Below the pieces are notes generated by a model that was given only the letters and a program-made list of their open reading frames with translations, was not told the origin of the DNA and searched no databases. DNA of 6,345 nucleotides from Rhodoferax sp. (GTDB lineage: Bacteria > Pseudomonadota > Gammaproteobacteria > Burkholderiales > Burkholderiaceae_C): NCBI GenBank assembly GCA_023231075.1, contig JALNWC010000160.1, positions 1 through 6,345 on the forward strand, written 5' to 3'. Below, in pieces: positions 1 through 5,468 of this stretch. Made by a program: the position numbers and the translations under genes. Position 1 is the stretch's first letter. Every line of letters starts with the position of its first letter.

Positions 1-227
1 AGTGGAATTTCTATCTCGAACATCGTCACCCAATATTTTGCAAATTCGGGTGTCGTCGAGTCCAGCCCGTATTTAAAGGAATAGGCGCCCTGGTACAAAC
101 GGTAAAAAGCCAAGAGCATCGCCAGACCAGCCAACCCCAAGGCCACCGGCCAAACTTTGAAAATACTTCGGCTGGAATGCAACCCAGACCCGCCACCCCT
201 CTCCGTTGATTTCATTACAGCAGACAT
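1..227 (-). CDS. Copper membrane monooxygenase subunit C (AmoC/PmoC-like), N-terminal part, cut by window edge
   Basis: Reading from the ATG at 227 toward position 1 gives 75 codons without a stop, and the frame runs off the left edge. Residues about 24-41 are a hydrophobic segment, followed by a motif around residues 42-70 (FYRLYQGAY, then GLDSTTPEFAKYW). This is the pattern after the first membrane helix of AmoC/PmoC, where family members carry a wYxg..g...GLDS..PEF..YW stretch. In that family subunit C is an integral membrane protein of the trimeric copper monooxygenase that oxidises ammonia, methane or short alkanes/alkenes, usually the first gene of a CAB operon. An AAAGGA ribosome site lies about 8 nt before the ATG; a second in-frame ATG at codon 5 is possible. 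The gene follows the FadL-type porin on the same strand after 124 nt, which hints at a hydrocarbon substrate. Substrate cannot be read from this fragment; the assignment rests on one conserved motif plus topology. Confidence 0.8.
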   Translation of the reverse strand, partial: MSAVMKSTERGGGSGLHSSRSIFKVWPVALGLAGLAMLLAFYRLYQGAYSFKYGLDSTTPEFAKYWVTMFEIEIP

Positions 228-351
228 GATGATTTCCTTTCAGTTAATATAAAACACCGTACCAAGTAATAAGCAAACCGCTTGGACGACTTGAACTCCC
301 AGCCGTCCTTATATTTAGTTACGCCAGACAGAGTCTCCCCAAAAATCTCGA
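228..351 (-). other. Spacer between porin gene and monooxygenase subunit C gene
   Basis: This AT-richer 124-nt gap lies between the porin stop codon and the subunit C start. It contains two weak 5-bp inverted repeats, CCAAG (262-266) with CTTGG (281-285) and GGACG (284-288) with CGTCC (304-308). They overlap, so only one can form at a time. Neither is followed by a convincing T-run on the minus strand. The gap is long enough for a separate promoter or an mRNA-processing site in front of subunit C, but I see no good -35/-10 pair. Confidence 0.3.
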
Positions 352-1734
352 TTAAAACTTGAAGCTAAGGCCGGCGCCGACAGCCCAGGCTTTGACATCA
401 GTCTGGTAAGTCTCCGGGCCCACCGGGATTCCAAGGTTGGCGGCAATATTGGTCGTTCGGCTCACATCGCCCTTGAACGCATAGGCAGCGAACGTATCGA
501 GTCGGACGTTCCTGGAGAGGTCGTAGCCGATGCCCGCAGTCAAGGTATGGTTCCAGACCACAGGGAGCAGCGTTGTCTGCACCAGCTTGACCAATTCCAC
601 TCCCAGCGGCCCGCTCAGGGGTACCGGACCCAGGCCTCGCAAACCGCTCAGCGTGCTGTTAGGCGTGTCGCGCATGATGTCTTCGGCATAGCTGTAGCCC
701 ATGCGCAGGCTCCAGGGGCCGGTCTTGTACTGGGTGCCAACCGACAACAAGAACTGGTCTTCGTAAAGGTCTTCGTAGGCTTTTGCATTGCTCCAGTTCT
801 TCCACACCAGATCGGTCTCGACCATCCAGTTCGGCGCGATATCGTAGGCCGCACCGACCACGAGCTCAAGCGGCTGCTCGAGATTCAGATTCTGGAATCC
901 GGCGGCTCCTACCGTTGTATGCAGAATGTTTTTAAAGTCGTATTTGACCGGGCTCTTGATGGCCGCACTCAACATCATCGCCGGAGTCAGCTGGTGTGTG
1001 ACGCCGAGCGAGCCGCCAAAGCCGAAGTCATGCACGCTGGCACTCGTGCCGCCAAAGCCCCCCAGGCCCGCGCCGGCCGGCCCCGCCGTTCCGAGTTGCG
1101 CCAAACCGAATCCGACGGTCAGTGCAGCGCCCACCGAGGTCTGCGGCGTCAGTTTTTTGGCGGCCGCGAAATTGACATTGAACGACAACAGTTCAACCAG
1201 CAGAGGCAGCCCGGTGACAGCCGGATCGGTACTGATGCTAGGAACGGTAAGGGGGCTGTTGCGGTAGTCCCCGCCAAGGCCGGCATCGACCTCTATGCCA
1301 GTTCCCAGATACCAGCCGCCGCCGAGCTCGTGGGTTACCGCCACATCGGGGGCCACATAGTCTTCCGCCTCGCTATTTGAGGTACGCGCGCCCGCCGCAC
1401 CCGACTGCCTTATCTCAACATCGGGCGCGAGGTAGGAGGCTCCAATGCCAAAGTTGGTCCCGCTGAACTGCGTCATCGTTGCCGGGTTGCCGAACACTGC
1501 CGCCGAGGCCTCCTGCGGTTTGGTATAGGCTGCCCCGGCCATGGCGCCGGAGGCGGGCTTCATGGACAGGTTCGCATCGGTTCCCGTATTGAGCGCGAAG
1601 GCGCCGCCCGACGCCATCATGAGCAATGCAGCACCACCCAGTCCGCCGGCCCTGCGCAACGCGCCGCCGCGAGGCGTTTGAGTGCGACGTGAAACTGTCT
1701 TTAATACCCATCCGGATTTCTTCGATACGTTCAT
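352..1734 (-). CDS. Outer-membrane transport protein, FadL/TodX (OMPP1) family
   Basis: This 460-residue protein matches the usual size of FadL-family porins, which let long-chain fatty acids, aromatics or alkanes cross the outer membrane. A long basic N-region is followed by a hydrophobic stretch (about residues 31-44) and a signal-peptidase-like AFA at 45-47, so the mature protein would start near L48. The mature N-terminus has the family layout: a short plug-like segment, then ASAAVFGNPATMTQF with the NPA motif typical of FadL/TodX, then a strand reading GIGASYLAPDV. The remainder alternates in beta-barrel fashion and ends in VGAGLSFKF, with the terminal aromatic residue expected of an outer-membrane barrel. 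The ATG at 1734 has AGGAGA five nt upstream, which supports this start. It precedes the AmoC/PmoC-like gene on the same strand and diverges from the AcoR-like regulator. Family assignment is solid; the transported compound, plausibly a hydrocarbon, is inferred from context. Confidence 0.88.
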   Translation of the reverse strand: MNVSKKSGWVLKTVSRRTQTPRGGALRRAGGLGGAALLMMASGGAFALNTGTDANLSMKPASGAMAGAAYTKPQEASAAVFGNPATMTQFSGTNFGIGASYLAPDVEIRQSGAAGARTSNSEAEDYVAPDVAVTHELGGGWYLGTGIEVDAGLGGDYRNSPLTVPSISTDPAVTGLPLLVELLSFNVNFAAAKKLTPQTSVGAALTVGFGLAQLGTAGPAGAGLGGFGGTSASVHDFGFGGSLGVTHQLTPAMMLSAAIKSPVKYDFKNILHTTVGAAGFQNLNLEQPLELVVGAAYDIAPNWMVETDLVWKNWSNAKAYEDLYEDQFLLSVGTQYKTGPWSLRMGYSYAEDIMRDTPNSTLSGLRGLGPVPLSGPLGVELVKLVQTTLLPVVWNHTLTAGIGYDLSRNVRLDTFAAYAFKGDVSRTTNIAANLGIPVGPETYQTDVKAWAVGAGLSFKF

Positions 1735-1740
1735 CTTGTC

Positions 1741-1766
1741 TCCTGTTTAAATTAGATTCCTGTTTA
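1741..1766. repeat. Direct repeat TCCTGTTTA, two copies 17 nt apart
   Basis: TCCTGTTTA occurs at 1741-1749 and again at 1758-1766. The first copy overlaps the ribosome-binding site of the porin gene, so protein binding there could block both transcription and translation start. Two copies about one and a half helical turns apart suit a regulator site, but chance in a short AT-rich region cannot be excluded. Confidence 0.4.
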
Positions 1767-1782
1767 CACCACTTGTTATTGC

Positions 1783-1806
1783 GCATGTGTATTCCAGCAA
1801 GCATGT
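1783..1806. repeat. Direct repeat GCATGT, two copies 18 nt apart
   Basis: GCATGT lies at 1783-1788 and 1801-1806, each followed by a T/A-rich tail (GTATT and ATTT). The spacing resembles that of the neighbouring TCCTGTTTA pair. This may be a second operator element in the divergent region; a six-base repeat alone is weak evidence. Confidence 0.3.
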
Positions 1807-1922
1807 ATTTAATCAGTCAATCCCGATGACACAAACTAAGTATTATCCCTAGGTGAAAAGTGTTCCAATTCGGTTCAAACTGGCTCATTGCAAATTACCG
1901 ATCCGCGATCAAGGAATCTGAC

Positions 1923-3149
1923 ATGACCCACAGGCCGCTCTCCAAGCCCGTTCTGGCACAGCCATTCTTCAATACGGAAGAGCAACGCACGGCCCTCGCA
2001 CGCGAGCGCTTTTTCGAGGAAGGAGTCAGGCCATCGGGACTGGTCAGTGAAAGCGTTATTCAGTCGTGGTATCGCTGCATCCAGGCCCACCGTAAGCCGA
2101 ACGAGCCCACCAGCTTCAACACGGTTACCCACAGCCGTATTCGCTCGACGCTGGCGCGCAACCGCATGTTCCTGGATGCAGCTGCCGACGAACTGGTGCA
2201 GCTCGAAACCATGCTCGCCGGCACCGCCTGCCGAGCCATGTTGACCGACGTCACCGGCGTGGTGGTGCATGCCACGCGATCGACCGCCACCCATGAGCAG
2301 TCATTGCACCTGGCGAGCCGCGTAGGCGTCAATCTGGCCGAAGAAAATGTGGGAACAACCGCACCCGGAATCGTGGTGCGAACCGGCCAACCCTGTACCG
2401 TGAGCTCAGCAGAACACTTCTTGGACTGCCTGCGAATAATCCAGTGTGCAGCCGGACCGATCCGCGACATTCATCAGCAGATAGTCGGTGTGCTGAACGT
2501 GTCGATCGAAGCGCAGTCCTTCGGCTTTGATGCCGCTTCGATGGTAGCCTTGCATGCCACTTCCATCGAAAACCGATTGATGCAAGCCCAGTCCCGCGAG
2601 CACATCGTGGTACGGCTGCAGACCCTGCCCACCCTGCTGGGCACGCCGATGGAGGGGCTGGCAGGCGTGAACAGCGACGGCATGGTAACTTGGGCCAACG
2701 GCGCGGCGGCGCGCCTGCTCGGTGTGCTGCAAGTCGGCCCGTGGACGGAATCGAGTGAGGTGTTCGGGCTCCAATCCCAGGAACTCGCGGCGTTGACCCG
2801 GCGCGCCGACCCGACGAGGCATCGACTCCCGAACGGGCTCGCCGTCTGGTTGCTCGCGCACATGCAAAGCGCCGACGGCGCGAAGGAGGTATTCAGCCTG
2901 GGCCGCCACCAGGAAGGCGAGCCGGCCACGGCGGAAGCTGAACCGGCCACGACTGCGCTGGTGGACATCACACCGGCTTTACCCATCAGCCTGCGGGCAT
3001 CTGATGAACAACTTATTGGACGGACACTCGCCGAATACGGCGGCAATATTTCAAAGACGGCACGCGCACTAGGCGTTTCTCGTGGTCTTGTCTACCGTCA
3101 TGTGAATCGCCTGCGTCCGGCGACAGAGAATGCCGCCGGCCATCCGTAA
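1923..3149 (+). CDS. AcoR-like transcriptional regulator with GAF/PAS sensor and Fis-type HTH, lacking the AAA+ domain
   Basis: The ATG at 1923 is chosen over a GTG at 1860 because AAGGA lies seven nt upstream and AcoR-type homology begins just after it; the protein is 408 residues. Residues about 45-55 read VIQSWYRCIQA, the SW.RC signature of AcoR-family N-termini. A GAF-type sensor region follows (about 85-220), with GVNLAEENVGTTAPG at 135-149 and EHFLDCLRIIQCAAGPI at 164-180 matching the family's GTNA.G and EHF...CSAAPI patterns. Residues about 243-300 look PAS-like. A Fis-type helix-turn-helix occupies about 362-398 (GGNISKTARALGVSRGLVYRH). The middle contains no Walker A, Walker B or GAFTGA motif, so the protein cannot act as a classical sigma-54 activator and should work with another sigma factor or as a repressor. 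Typical AcoR proteins exceed 600 residues. Its divergent position makes the porin/monooxygenase operon its likely target; the ligand is unknown. Confidence 0.85.
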   Translation: MTHRPLSKPVLAQPFFNTEEQRTALARERFFEEGVRPSGLVSESVIQSWYRCIQAHRKPNEPTSFNTVTHSRIRSTLARNRMFLDAAADELVQLETMLAGTACRAMLTDVTGVVVHATRSTATHEQSLHLASRVGVNLAEENVGTTAPGIVVRTGQPCTVSSAEHFLDCLRIIQCAAGPIRDIHQQIVGVLNVSIEAQSFGFDAASMVALHATSIENRLMQAQSREHIVVRLQTLPTLLGTPMEGLAGVNSDGMVTWANGAAARLLGVLQVGPWTESSEVFGLQSQELAALTRRADPTRHRLPNGLAVWLLAHMQSADGAKEVFSLGRHQEGEPATAEAEPATTALVDITPALPISLRASDEQLIGRTLAEYGGNISKTARALGVSRGLVYRHVNRLRPATENAAGHP

Positions 3150-3308
3150 AGCTGCCTGCCACTCGATCAGCGTGAGCAAACGCGCCTGTTGACGAGGCCG
3201 GTCGCCCGCCAGCGTGATGCGGTGCATGACCCGGCGAAAGCGGAAGATGAACGCCTTCTTCGGGTGCGCGAATAAAAACTGCAGGGGCGCACGCTCCTCT
3301 TCGGTCAT
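3069..3308 (-). pseudogene. Protein-like remnant or small hypothetical ORF in the gap after the AcoR-like regulator
   Basis: The gap of 280 nt between regulator and TetR gene contains a minus-strand frame of 79 codons starting at the ATG at 3308. The open frame continues upstream to about 3400 without a better start, adding GCKAWQVNCAHIARFVG before the Met. Composition is protein-like rather than shadow-like, with aromatic and basic clusters such as LFAHPKKAFIFRFRRVMH and LLTLIEWQAALRMAGG, and third codon positions are mostly G or C. No ribosome site precedes the ATG. Its last 81 nt overlap the 3' end of the AcoR-like gene on the opposite strand, where the sequence becomes less protein-like. 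I do not recognise the family. The best reading is the internal piece of a gene truncated at both ends by past rearrangement; a real small overlapping gene is the alternative. Confidence 0.35.
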
Positions 3309-3388
3309 GCCAACGAAGCGCGCGATGTGGGCACAGTTGACCTGCCAAGCCTTGCAGCCAGAGTAAAATAACGAGAATCCGTGTTTAA

Positions 3389-3402
3389 TTAACGTTCGTT
3401 AA
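3389..3402. promoter_or_regulatory. Palindromic operator candidate in front of the TetR-family gene
   Basis: TTAACG TT CGTTAA is a perfect 14-bp palindrome ending 27 nt before the TetR ATG. Related half-sites lie on each side: ATAACG at 3368-3373 and CGTTAG at 3414-3419. TetR proteins commonly bind such palindromes over their own promoters, so autoregulation is likely. The site would cover the promoter or early transcript; no clear -35/-10 pair can be drawn. Confidence 0.5.
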
Positions 3403-3429
3403 GTAGTTTTATTCGTTAGGTTGTACTCA

Positions 3430-4038
3430 ATGGCGAAGCCGGTTTTCACGAATACGCGGGAAGAAATACTCGGCCTTTCGGCGTCGCTATTCGCAACGCG
3501 CGGATTTGACGGGGTTTCAATGCGGGATATCGCGGCTGCCGTGGGCGTGACGCCTGCCGCCCTCTACTATCATTTTTCAGACAAGACGCAACTCTGTCTG
3601 GATGCGGTCGGCTATGCCTTTGAAGAAAAGATGGGGCCCTTGAAGGCCCTTCTTGACGGCGCAGGAAATCCTTGGGACCGGCTTGAATCCTTCGTTGTCC
3701 AGTTCACGCGCATGCTCGCCAAGGAAGAGAACTTTAGACGCCTGATTCAGTGGGTACTGCTGGACAGCGACGAGCAGCGCCTGCAAAGCCTGGCCGATCA
3801 AGTCTTTCGGGACCTGTTCAACGCACTGCGTCATCTCGTCGGTGAGGTCGCTCCGGGCCATGACCATCAGCCGCACGTCATTTCAGTGATCGGTCTGGTA
3901 ATCTATCCCTTTGAAACCCGGTCGGTGCAACGTTTCCTGCCGGGCTACCAGCAACAACATGAAGACCCCAAGGCCATTGCGCGGCATGTCGTCGGCTTGA
4001 TGCGCAACGGTCTTGGTGGAGCCAATAAGGAAAAATAA
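3430..4038 (+). CDS. TetR/AcrR-family transcriptional regulator
   Basis: This 202-residue protein has the normal size and layout of a TetR repressor. The N-terminal three-helix DNA-binding domain covers about residues 8-55: EEILGLSASLFATRGFDGVSM, then the recognition-helix region DIAAAVGVTPAALYYHFSDKTQL, close to the family consensus. The rest (about 60-202) is a helical ligand-binding and dimerisation domain that includes a YPFETRSVQRFLPGY segment; the inducer cannot be read from it. The ATG at 3430 is preferred over the upstream TTG at 3421, because the AGG at 3418-3420 is correctly spaced only for the ATG and because homology starts there. A palindrome 27 nt upstream suggests autorepression. 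The next gene begins 68 nt downstream on the same strand, so the regulator may control the exported repeat protein and following genes. Family certain; targets inferred. Confidence 0.93.
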   Translation: MAKPVFTNTREEILGLSASLFATRGFDGVSMRDIAAAVGVTPAALYYHFSDKTQLCLDAVGYAFEEKMGPLKALLDGAGNPWDRLESFVVQFTRMLAKEENFRRLIQWVLLDSDEQRLQSLADQVFRDLFNALRHLVGEVAPGHDHQPHVISVIGLVIYPFETRSVQRFLPGYQQQHEDPKAIARHVVGLMRNGLGGANKEK

Positions 4039-4095
4039 CAACAACGCCCCGTCCCGGGCAAACGTGCGGAGCAGACGTCCCTGCTTCATGACTGC

Positions 4096-4101
4096 AAGGA
4101 G
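4096..4101 (+). promoter_or_regulatory. Strong ribosome-binding site with two candidate ATG codons
   Basis: AAGGAG lies five nt before the ATG at 4107 and eight nt before the adjacent in-frame ATG at 4110. The spacing favours the second ATG, which would remove one Met from the signal peptide without changing the mature protein. Confidence 0.6.
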
Positions 4102-4106
4102 AAGAA

Positions 4107-4697
4107 ATGATGAAATTGAAAACATGGTTGATGCTGTCGGCATTGGTGGTGGGCGCAAGTGCGCAGGCTGCGGAAGAACCCGCGGCAAAGCCGGTTGAGA
4201 CGCCCAAGGTGTCCATGCTGCAGAAAGCGGAGGAAGGCGCGAAGAAGGCAGCCGAGGAAGCCAGGGAAGCGACGCAGAAGGCCGCAGAGGCCGCCAAGCG
4301 GGCTGCAGAGAAGGCTGAACAAGCCGTCAGTGAAGCCACGCAGAAAGCCGCCGAAACAGCCCATCAGGCCGCGCGAGATGCCGATGAAGCTGCCAAATTG
4401 GCAGTCCGCAAGACGGCACAAGCCACCCGCAAAGCGACCGCAGCGACCCAGCAGGCCGCACAGCAGGCCGAGGAAGCCGCCAAAAAGGCCGCCGTAGCGA
4501 CCAGGGAAGCCGCACAGCAGGCCGGGGAAGCGGCGAAAAAGGCGGCTATATCTGGCAAAGAGGCTGCGCAGAAAGCGGCCGAAGCCGCCAGAGACGCCGC
4601 ACAGAAAGCCATGCAAGCCACCCGGGAGGCTGCCGACAAAGCGCTTGAGGCAAGCAAGGAAACGGTCAAAGACGTCAAAGATGCCGTGACGAAGTAA
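4107..4697 (+). CDS. Exported alanine-rich helical repeat protein (LEA/apolipoprotein-like)
   Basis: This 196-residue protein has a clear signal peptide: basic MMKLK, a hydrophobic core at about 7-17, and cleavage near ASAQA at 17-21. A short linker (EEPAAKPVETPK) leads into one long amphipathic helix from about residue 38 to 190, built almost wholly of Ala, Lys, Glu, Arg, Gln and Thr. The phase alternates 11- and 7-residue units, seen best at about 123-158, where EAAKKAA..TREAAQQAG is followed by EAAKKAAISGKEAAQKAA. Such hendecad/heptad mixes occur in LEA-type desiccation proteins, apolipoproteins and coiled coils that coat membranes or other surfaces. No cysteine, lipobox, membrane anchor or catalytic motif is visible, so it should be a soluble or surface-associated periplasmic protein. 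Its C-terminus resembles that of the next gene. Similarity to histone H1-like or phasin proteins is probably compositional. Exact function unknown. Confidence 0.8.
   Translation: MMKLKTWLMLSALVVGASAQAAEEPAAKPVETPKVSMLQKAEEGAKKAAEEAREATQKAAEAAKRAAEKAEQAVSEATQKAAETAHQAARDADEAAKLAVRKTAQATRKATAATQQAAQQAEEAAKKAAVATREAAQQAGEAAKKAAISGKEAAQKAAEAARDAAQKAMQATREAADKALEASKETVKDVKDAVTK
4473..4580 (+). repeat. Tandem 54-bp (18-codon) repeat inside the exported helical protein gene
   Basis: Two adjacent 54-nt units, 4473-4526 and 4527-4580, encode EAAKKAAVATREAAQQAG and EAAKKAAISGKEAAQKAA. A more diverged unit follows from 4581 (EAARDAAQKAM...). Each unit equals one 11-mer plus one 7-mer of the coiled-coil phase, suggesting growth by tandem duplication. 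Confidence 0.6.
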
Positions 4698-4736
4698 GCC
4701 TTGGCAGGCGGACGGCTTCGAACGGGCCAGGCCGCC

Positions 4737-4750
4737 GTGAGCGTGCTCAC
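4737..4750. other. Perfect 14-bp palindrome after the exported repeat protein gene
   Basis: GTGAGC GT GCTCAC lies 40 nt past the stop codon of the exported helical protein. As RNA it could form a 5-bp stem with a 4-nt loop. The next T-run (4777-4783) is 26 nt further on, too far for a classical terminator, so an operator or mRNA-stability element is equally possible. Confidence 0.35.
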
Positions 4751-4807
4751 CAACCTGAAAAATTGTTACACCGATATTTTTTTCTTAATCACTGATGGAG
4801 GTTTTCC

Positions 4808-5254
4808 ATGTCTGAATCCAACAAGTCCGGTTCTATAAGCAAAGACAAACTGATCGCCGACATGAAGCAGATTGTTGCCGATGCCGATGCGCTTTTGCAG
4901 GCCACCACCGATCAAGCCGGCAAGAAGATCGCCGACTTGCGCACCCGCCTTCAGGACAACCTGAAGACGGCCCGGAGCCGACTGGCCGAGGCTGAAACGA
5001 CGCTGGTCGACAAAACCGCGCAAGCCAGCCGGGATGCGCTGCAAAAAATCTCGGACGCGGCCAATCAAGCAGCTGAAGCCGCTGCGGAAGCGGCGCAGAA
5101 GGCCGAGGAATCGGTCAAAAATGCGGCCGAGTCCGGTAGAGAAGCGGCCCAACATGCCGCTGAAGCCGCCAGAGATGCAGCCCAAAAAGCAGTTGCCGCC
5201 ACCAGGGAGGCTGCCGACAAAGCACTGGAGGCGATGCAGAACTGGATGCGTTGA
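4808..5254 (+). CDS. ElaB/YqjD (DUF883)-like protein with alanine-rich repeat tail in place of the membrane anchor
   Basis: GGAGG at 4797-4801, six nt before the ATG, fixes the start; the product is 148 residues with no signal peptide. Residues about 14-75 (LIADMKQIVADADALLQAT, then KIADLRTRLQDNLKTARSRL and LVDKTAQASRDAL) follow the N-terminal pattern of ElaB/YqjD/YgaM, small stress-linked inner-membrane proteins reported to associate with ribosomes. In those proteins this head is followed by a DDYVHENPW-type motif and one C-terminal membrane helix. Here both are absent. From about residue 80 the protein continues as an Ala-rich 7/11-residue helix like that of the preceding gene: AEAARDAAQKA..ATREAADKALEA is shared with two substitutions. 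The present end NWMR looks like a frameshift product (see the entry at 5242-5295). Probably a soluble cytoplasmic coiled coil; function unknown, possibly stress-related. Confidence 0.78.
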   Translation: MSESNKSGSISKDKLIADMKQIVADADALLQATTDQAGKKIADLRTRLQDNLKTARSRLAEAETTLVDKTAQASRDALQKISDAANQAAEAAAEAAQKAEESVKNAAESGREAAQHAAEAARDAAQKAVAATREAADKALEAMQNWMR

Positions 5255-5295
5255 CCGAAATGGCCGGCATGGCCCAAGACGCCATCGGCAAGTAG
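5242..5295 (+). pseudogene. Probable displaced C-terminal tail of the ElaB/YqjD-like gene (1-nt frameshift)
   Basis: One frame away from the current end of the ElaB/YqjD-like gene, the sequence reads LDALTEMAGMAQDAIGK and then TAG at 5293-5295. It joins smoothly to the upstream coding sequence if a single G is restored, or re-read, near 5239-5240: ...ALEAMQ-E-LDALTEM... The result would be a 162-residue protein ending in a charged, Ala-containing helix comparable to the neighbour's end (ETVKDVKDAVTK). The in-frame ending NWMR is unlike the rest of the repeat. Either a real deletion or a sequencing error explains this; no slippery heptamer is visible to support programmed frameshifting. Confidence 0.5.
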
Positions 5296-5308
5296 TTTTA
5301 GGCCTTGG

Positions 5309-5331
5309 CCCGCGGCCGCATTGGCGGCGGG
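5309..5331 (+). terminator. GC-rich hairpin after the ElaB/YqjD-like gene
   Basis: CCCGC-G-GCC, loop GCATT, GGC-G-GCGGG forms eight base pairs with one G/G mismatch. It begins 13 nt after the displaced TAG (5293-5295). There is no T-run behind it, so it may be a weak or Rho-assisted terminator, or a 3'-end stabiliser. Confidence 0.35.
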
Positions 5332-5427
5332 TCGTGTGGCTGGCATGTGCCCTGAAGGCGCTTTCCAGGCCTTGCTTTTCGTGCGTACACGGATGGCGGC
5401 GATGATGCGCCTGATTGCGGCGGTGGC

Positions 5428-5433
5428 TATATA
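5428..5433 (+). promoter_or_regulatory. Possible -10 element for the diiron protein gene
   Basis: TATATA stands out in a GC-rich stretch 61 nt before the ATG at 5495. No recognisable -35 hexamer lies 16-18 nt upstream, so this is a weak call. Confidence 0.2.
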
Positions 5434-5446
5434 GGCAACAAAACCC

Positions 5447-5468
5447 GCTTGATTGATGATCAACAAGC
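5447..5468 (+). other. Hairpin in the leader of the diiron protein gene
   Basis: GCTTG-A-TTGA, loop TGA, TCAA-CAAGC pairs nine bases with one bulged A. It lies 16 nt before the GAGGGG ribosome site (5485-5490), in the position of a 5'-leader stem that could affect mRNA stability or translation. It also buries an upstream in-frame ATG (5456) with no ribosome site, which supports the later start. Confidence 0.35.

Larger units (their letters stand above)
1735..1922. promoter_or_regulatory. Divergent promoter region between porin operon and regulator
   Basis: These 188 nt separate two divergently transcribed genes and must hold the promoters of both, or at least of the porin gene. The region is AT-rich compared with the flanking genes. 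It has two sets of short direct repeats (listed separately) and an imperfect inverted pair, GTTTACAC at 1762-1769 with GTGTATTC at 1787-1794 (6 of 8 complementary). For the minus strand a weak sigma-70-like pair can be drawn, but no strong hexamers are visible. I found no sigma-54 -24/-12 element with correct spacing on either strand, in line with the regulator lacking an AAA+ domain. Confidence 0.5.

Noticed and set aside
547..1380. 277-codon plus-strand open frame inside the porin gene
   Set aside because: It is antisense to the FadL-type porin, has no ribosome site and a His/Arg/Gln-rich random-looking composition; the minus-strand gene has signal peptide, motif and barrel end.
1881..1893. 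TGGCTCATTGCAA, resembling a sigma-54 promoter
   Set aside because: The GG and GC elements are only 6 nt apart, not the required 10, and the neighbouring regulator lacks the AAA+ domain.
1860..1922. GTG at 1860 as start of the AcoR-like regulator
   Set aside because: No ribosome site precedes it, whereas the ATG at 1923 has AAGGA at proper spacing; the 21 extra residues are not family-like.
4086..4616. Minus-strand frame rich in Gly-Phe-Leu-Arg repeats
   Set aside because: It is the antisense image of the Ala/Lys/Glu repeats of the exported helical protein; apparent repeats come from the other strand.
4107..4697. Histone H1-like or phasin identity for the exported repeat protein
   Set aside because: The signal peptide argues against a DNA- or granule-binding cytoplasmic protein; likeness rests on Ala/Lys composition alone.
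4777..4783. Run of seven T residues as a terminator
   Set aside because: No stable hairpin lies immediately upstream; the nearest palindrome ends 26 nt earlier.
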